Below, piece after piece: positions 62,573 through 64,000 of a stretch of 64,000 nucleotides of DNA (position 1 is its first letter; each line of letters begins with the position of its first letter). The position numbers were made by a program, and so were the translations under genes. Location: positions 62,001 through 126,000 of the forward strand of contig NZ_OY730254.1 of NCBI RefSeq assembly GCF_963422545.1. The letters are read 5' to 3'. The notes beneath the pieces are model-generated. The model was not told where the DNA came from. It searched no databases and saw nothing but the letters and a program-made list of their open reading frames with translations. Source of the stretch: an uncultured Flavobacterium sp. Lineage in GTDB: Bacteria > Bacteroidota > Bacteroidia > Flavobacteriales > Flavobacteriaceae.

Positions 62573-62596
62573 CTGAAATTGAATGTAAACTTAAGA

Positions 62597-63175
62597 TTAG
62601 AAGTTTTTAGAAACTCCAATATTAAATGTTCTACCAAAATTAAAGTTGAAGTTTTTGTATTCTGGTCCGTTGTTGTCATAATTTAATGTATTATAACCTA
62701 ACCCACCAATGTTAAAGTTTAAACCAAAACCTTTTTTCATATCGATAAAAAGAGCTGGTGTTACTCCAATATACATACCATCAGCTTTAGCAGTTGAAGT
62801 AATTGGACCTGTATACGTTTTATCTTTTGCACTTTGAAAACCAGTTCCTAATTCAGCAAAGAAAGAGAAAGTTGGATTCAAAGGAATAGTGTAACGTAAA
62901 AATGCACCTAATTTAGTTGTGTTATTTCTAACCTCATTTGCTCCTTGTTCTGTTTTGTTAGAACCAAAAGAAGCTTCACCTCCTACAGTCCAGTTTTCGT
63001 GAAATTGATAACCTACTTTTGGAGAAAACTCAAATTCATTCGTTTTAACTTCGTTATTCCCTAAAGTTCTAGTTTGAGAAGTATAACCAATACCTCCACC
63101 TACTAAGATTGTTCCTTTTTGTGCATTTGCAAAGCTAACCATAGCTAATGCAAGAACCACTAACATTTTTTTCAT
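62597..63175 (-). CDS. Outer membrane beta-barrel protein (OmpA-like barrel/PF13505 type)
   Basis: 192 residues: signal peptide MKKMLVVLALAMVSFANAQ, then eight or so amphipathic strands with Gly and aromatic residues (GTILVGGGIGYTSQ, FSPKVGYQFHENWTVGGEAS, FNFNFGRTFNIGVSKNF). This is the small porin-like barrel without a C-terminal OmpA peptidoglycan domain. A terminal F is the usual Omp end signal. Substrate or role unknown. Confidence 0.9.
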   Translation of the reverse strand: MKKMLVVLALAMVSFANAQKGTILVGGGIGYTSQTRTLGNNEVKTNEFEFSPKVGYQFHENWTVGGEASFGSNKTEQGANEVRNNTTKLGAFLRYTIPLNPTFSFFAELGTGFQSAKDKTYTGPITSTAKADGMYIGVTPALFIDMKKGFGLNFNIGGLGYNTLNYDNNGPEYKNFNFNFGRTFNIGVSKNF

Positions 63176-63295
63176 TGTAAATTATTTTTAATTTAATATC
63201 CCTTTAACAATAACGATGCCGTAGCAGTTGGTTTTTATGTTTTTTTTATGAATTCTTTAAAAGGCAAAAATTTAGCAATCGAGCATATTTCTGTT

Positions 63296-63303
63296 TACTT
63301 TTG
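63296..63303 (+). promoter_or_regulatory. -7 element of the gldA promoter
   Basis: TACTTTTG, an exact TAnnTTTG box, 17 bases before the ATG at 63320. The gap 63176-63319 shows no other clear element. Confidence 0.6.
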
Positions 63304-63319
63304 TAACAAATAAATATTC

Positions 63320-64000
63320 ATGTCGATAGAAGTAAACAACATATCAAAAAGTTACGGAACTCAAAAAGCTCTAAATTCAATTTCATTCTCTATTCAAAAA
63401 GGAGAAATCGTGGGATTTCTTGGTCCAAATGGAGCAGGAAAATCTACTTTAATGAAAATTTTGACCACTTATTTATTGGCAGATGATGGCTCAGCCCTTG
63501 TAAATGGTCACGATGTCATGACAAATGCAAAAGCAGTTCAACATTCTATTGGATATTTACCGGAACATAATCCGTTATATTTAGATTTGTATGTTCGTGA
63601 GTATTTGGCTTTTAATGCCGATGTTTATCAGGTTACAAAATCAAGAATTGAAGAGGTTATTCAACTGACAGGACTGACACCGGAAAGTCATAAAAAAATA
63701 GGACAATTGTCTAAAGGATATCGCCAGCGTGTAGGACTTGCGAATGCTTTGCTACATAATCCGGATGTTTTAATCCTGGACGAACCAACTACCGGACTGG
63801 ACCCGAATCAGTTAATGGAAATACGAAATGTAATCAAAAATGTAGGGAAAGATAAAACGGTTTTTTTATCAACTCATATTATGCAGGAAGTTGAAGCCAT
63901 TTGTGATCGTGTCATCATTATTGACAAAGGAGAAATTGTTGCTGACAAAAAATTAGATCACTTAGTCTCTGAAAATAAAGAACAAGTTATCGAGGTAGAA
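63320..64000 (+). CDS. gldA: Partial gene: gliding motility ABC transporter ATPase GldA
   Basis: The first 227 codons are present and the frame is open to the window end. MSIEVNNISKSYGTQKALNS is the characteristic start. Walker A GPNGAGKST is at residues 35-43. The signature is LSKGYRQR (LSKGY in place of LSGGQ, as in GldA). Walker B is VLILDEPTTGLD, and the switch His is in STHIMQEVEAICDRV. GldA is the ATP-binding subunit of the GldA-GldFG ABC transporter involved in gliding in F. johnsoniae. The full protein is about 298 residues, so roughly 70 lie outside the window. Confidence 0.93.
   Translation, partial: MSIEVNNISKSYGTQKALNSISFSIQKGEIVGFLGPNGAGKSTLMKILTTYLLADDGSALVNGHDVMTNAKAVQHSIGYLPEHNPLYLDLYVREYLAFNADVYQVTKSRIEEVIQLTGLTPESHKKIGQLSKGYRQRVGLANALLHNPDVLILDEPTTGLDPNQLMEIRNVIKNVGKDKTVFLSTHIMQEVEAICDRVIIIDKGEIVADKKLDHLVSENKEQVIEVE

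Noticed and set aside
1..64000. CRISPR array, rRNA or tRNA operon, prophage, complete insertion sequence
   Set aside because: No regular spacer-repeat series, no rRNA-like stretches, no cloverleaf with a T-arm, and no transposase or phage gene was seen.

Overview
The window is a continuous chromosomal stretch from a gliding Flavobacterium, close to the F. johnsoniae group. The evidence is AT-rich DNA, promoters of the Bacteroidetes type (-7 element TAnnTTTG, sometimes with an upstream TTG), very few Shine-Dalgarno-like sites, and several gliding/type IX secretion genes (gldJ, porU, porV, gldD, gldE, gldA) in recognisable order. No rRNA, tRNA, CRISPR array, prophage or complete insertion sequence was seen. 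The accessory content is mostly small dispersed hairpin repeats between genes.

Layout. 1-3300: the first codons of a probable SusC-type receptor (minus strand), facing a large Y_Y_Y/LuxR-type sensor-regulator that is broken by one frameshift. 3300-11800: murF, gldJ, then the divergent porU-porV pair (T9SS sortase and its outer-membrane shuttle). 11800-17000: cytidine deaminase, pyruvate dehydrogenase E1-alpha and E2, and an M1 aminopeptidase lipoprotein. 17000-25100: repeats, an AhpD-like protein, an AraC regulator, a glycosyltransferase, miaE, an AsmA-like protein, and a membrane protein whose signal peptide is separated from its body by a homopolymer frameshift. 25200-31300: rpmA/rplU, an M16 peptidase pair, a repeat-rich island with a small conserved-looking protein and a candidate structured RNA, and an EamA transporter. 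31300-33700: a heavy-metal-associated lipoprotein and a two-gene lipoprotein unit whose first member carries a JAMM-like motif. 33750-37200 (minus): gldD, gldE, ssb, mutY. 37200-39500: HU, a 30-residue basic protein of the AURKAIP1/COX24 (bS22-like) type, and RNase G. 39500-41700: repeats, a Crp/Fnr-type regulator, a DUF2798 protein with a perfect TTGAT-N4-ATCAA box upstream, and a YwqK-like/outer-membrane protein. 41700-49900 (minus): pbpC and a giant alpha-2-macroglobulin. 50100-55750: a small membrane protein, tadA, a tandem pair of TonB-like proteins with a Cys-rich cytoplasmic head, dxs, and a DUF3078 protein. 55800-60400: dgt, an Lrp/AsnC regulator divergent from metE with a palindromic operator between them. 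60400-64000: a truncated glycine-rich secreted protein, a class I amidotransferase, an outer-membrane beta-barrel protein and the start of gldA.

Functionally, the most coherent theme is surface biology. GldJ, GldD, GldE, GldA, PorU and PorV all serve gliding and type IX secretion. PBP1C and the macroglobulin serve envelope assembly and protection. Three local regulator-target pairs can be proposed from sequence: the broken SusR-like protein with the SusC-type gene, the Crp/Fnr protein with the DUF2798 gene, and the Lrp protein with metE. The best candidates for undescribed biology are the tandem Cys-cluster/TonB proteins, the structured element upstream of the 77-residue protein, and the JAMM-motif lipoprotein unit.
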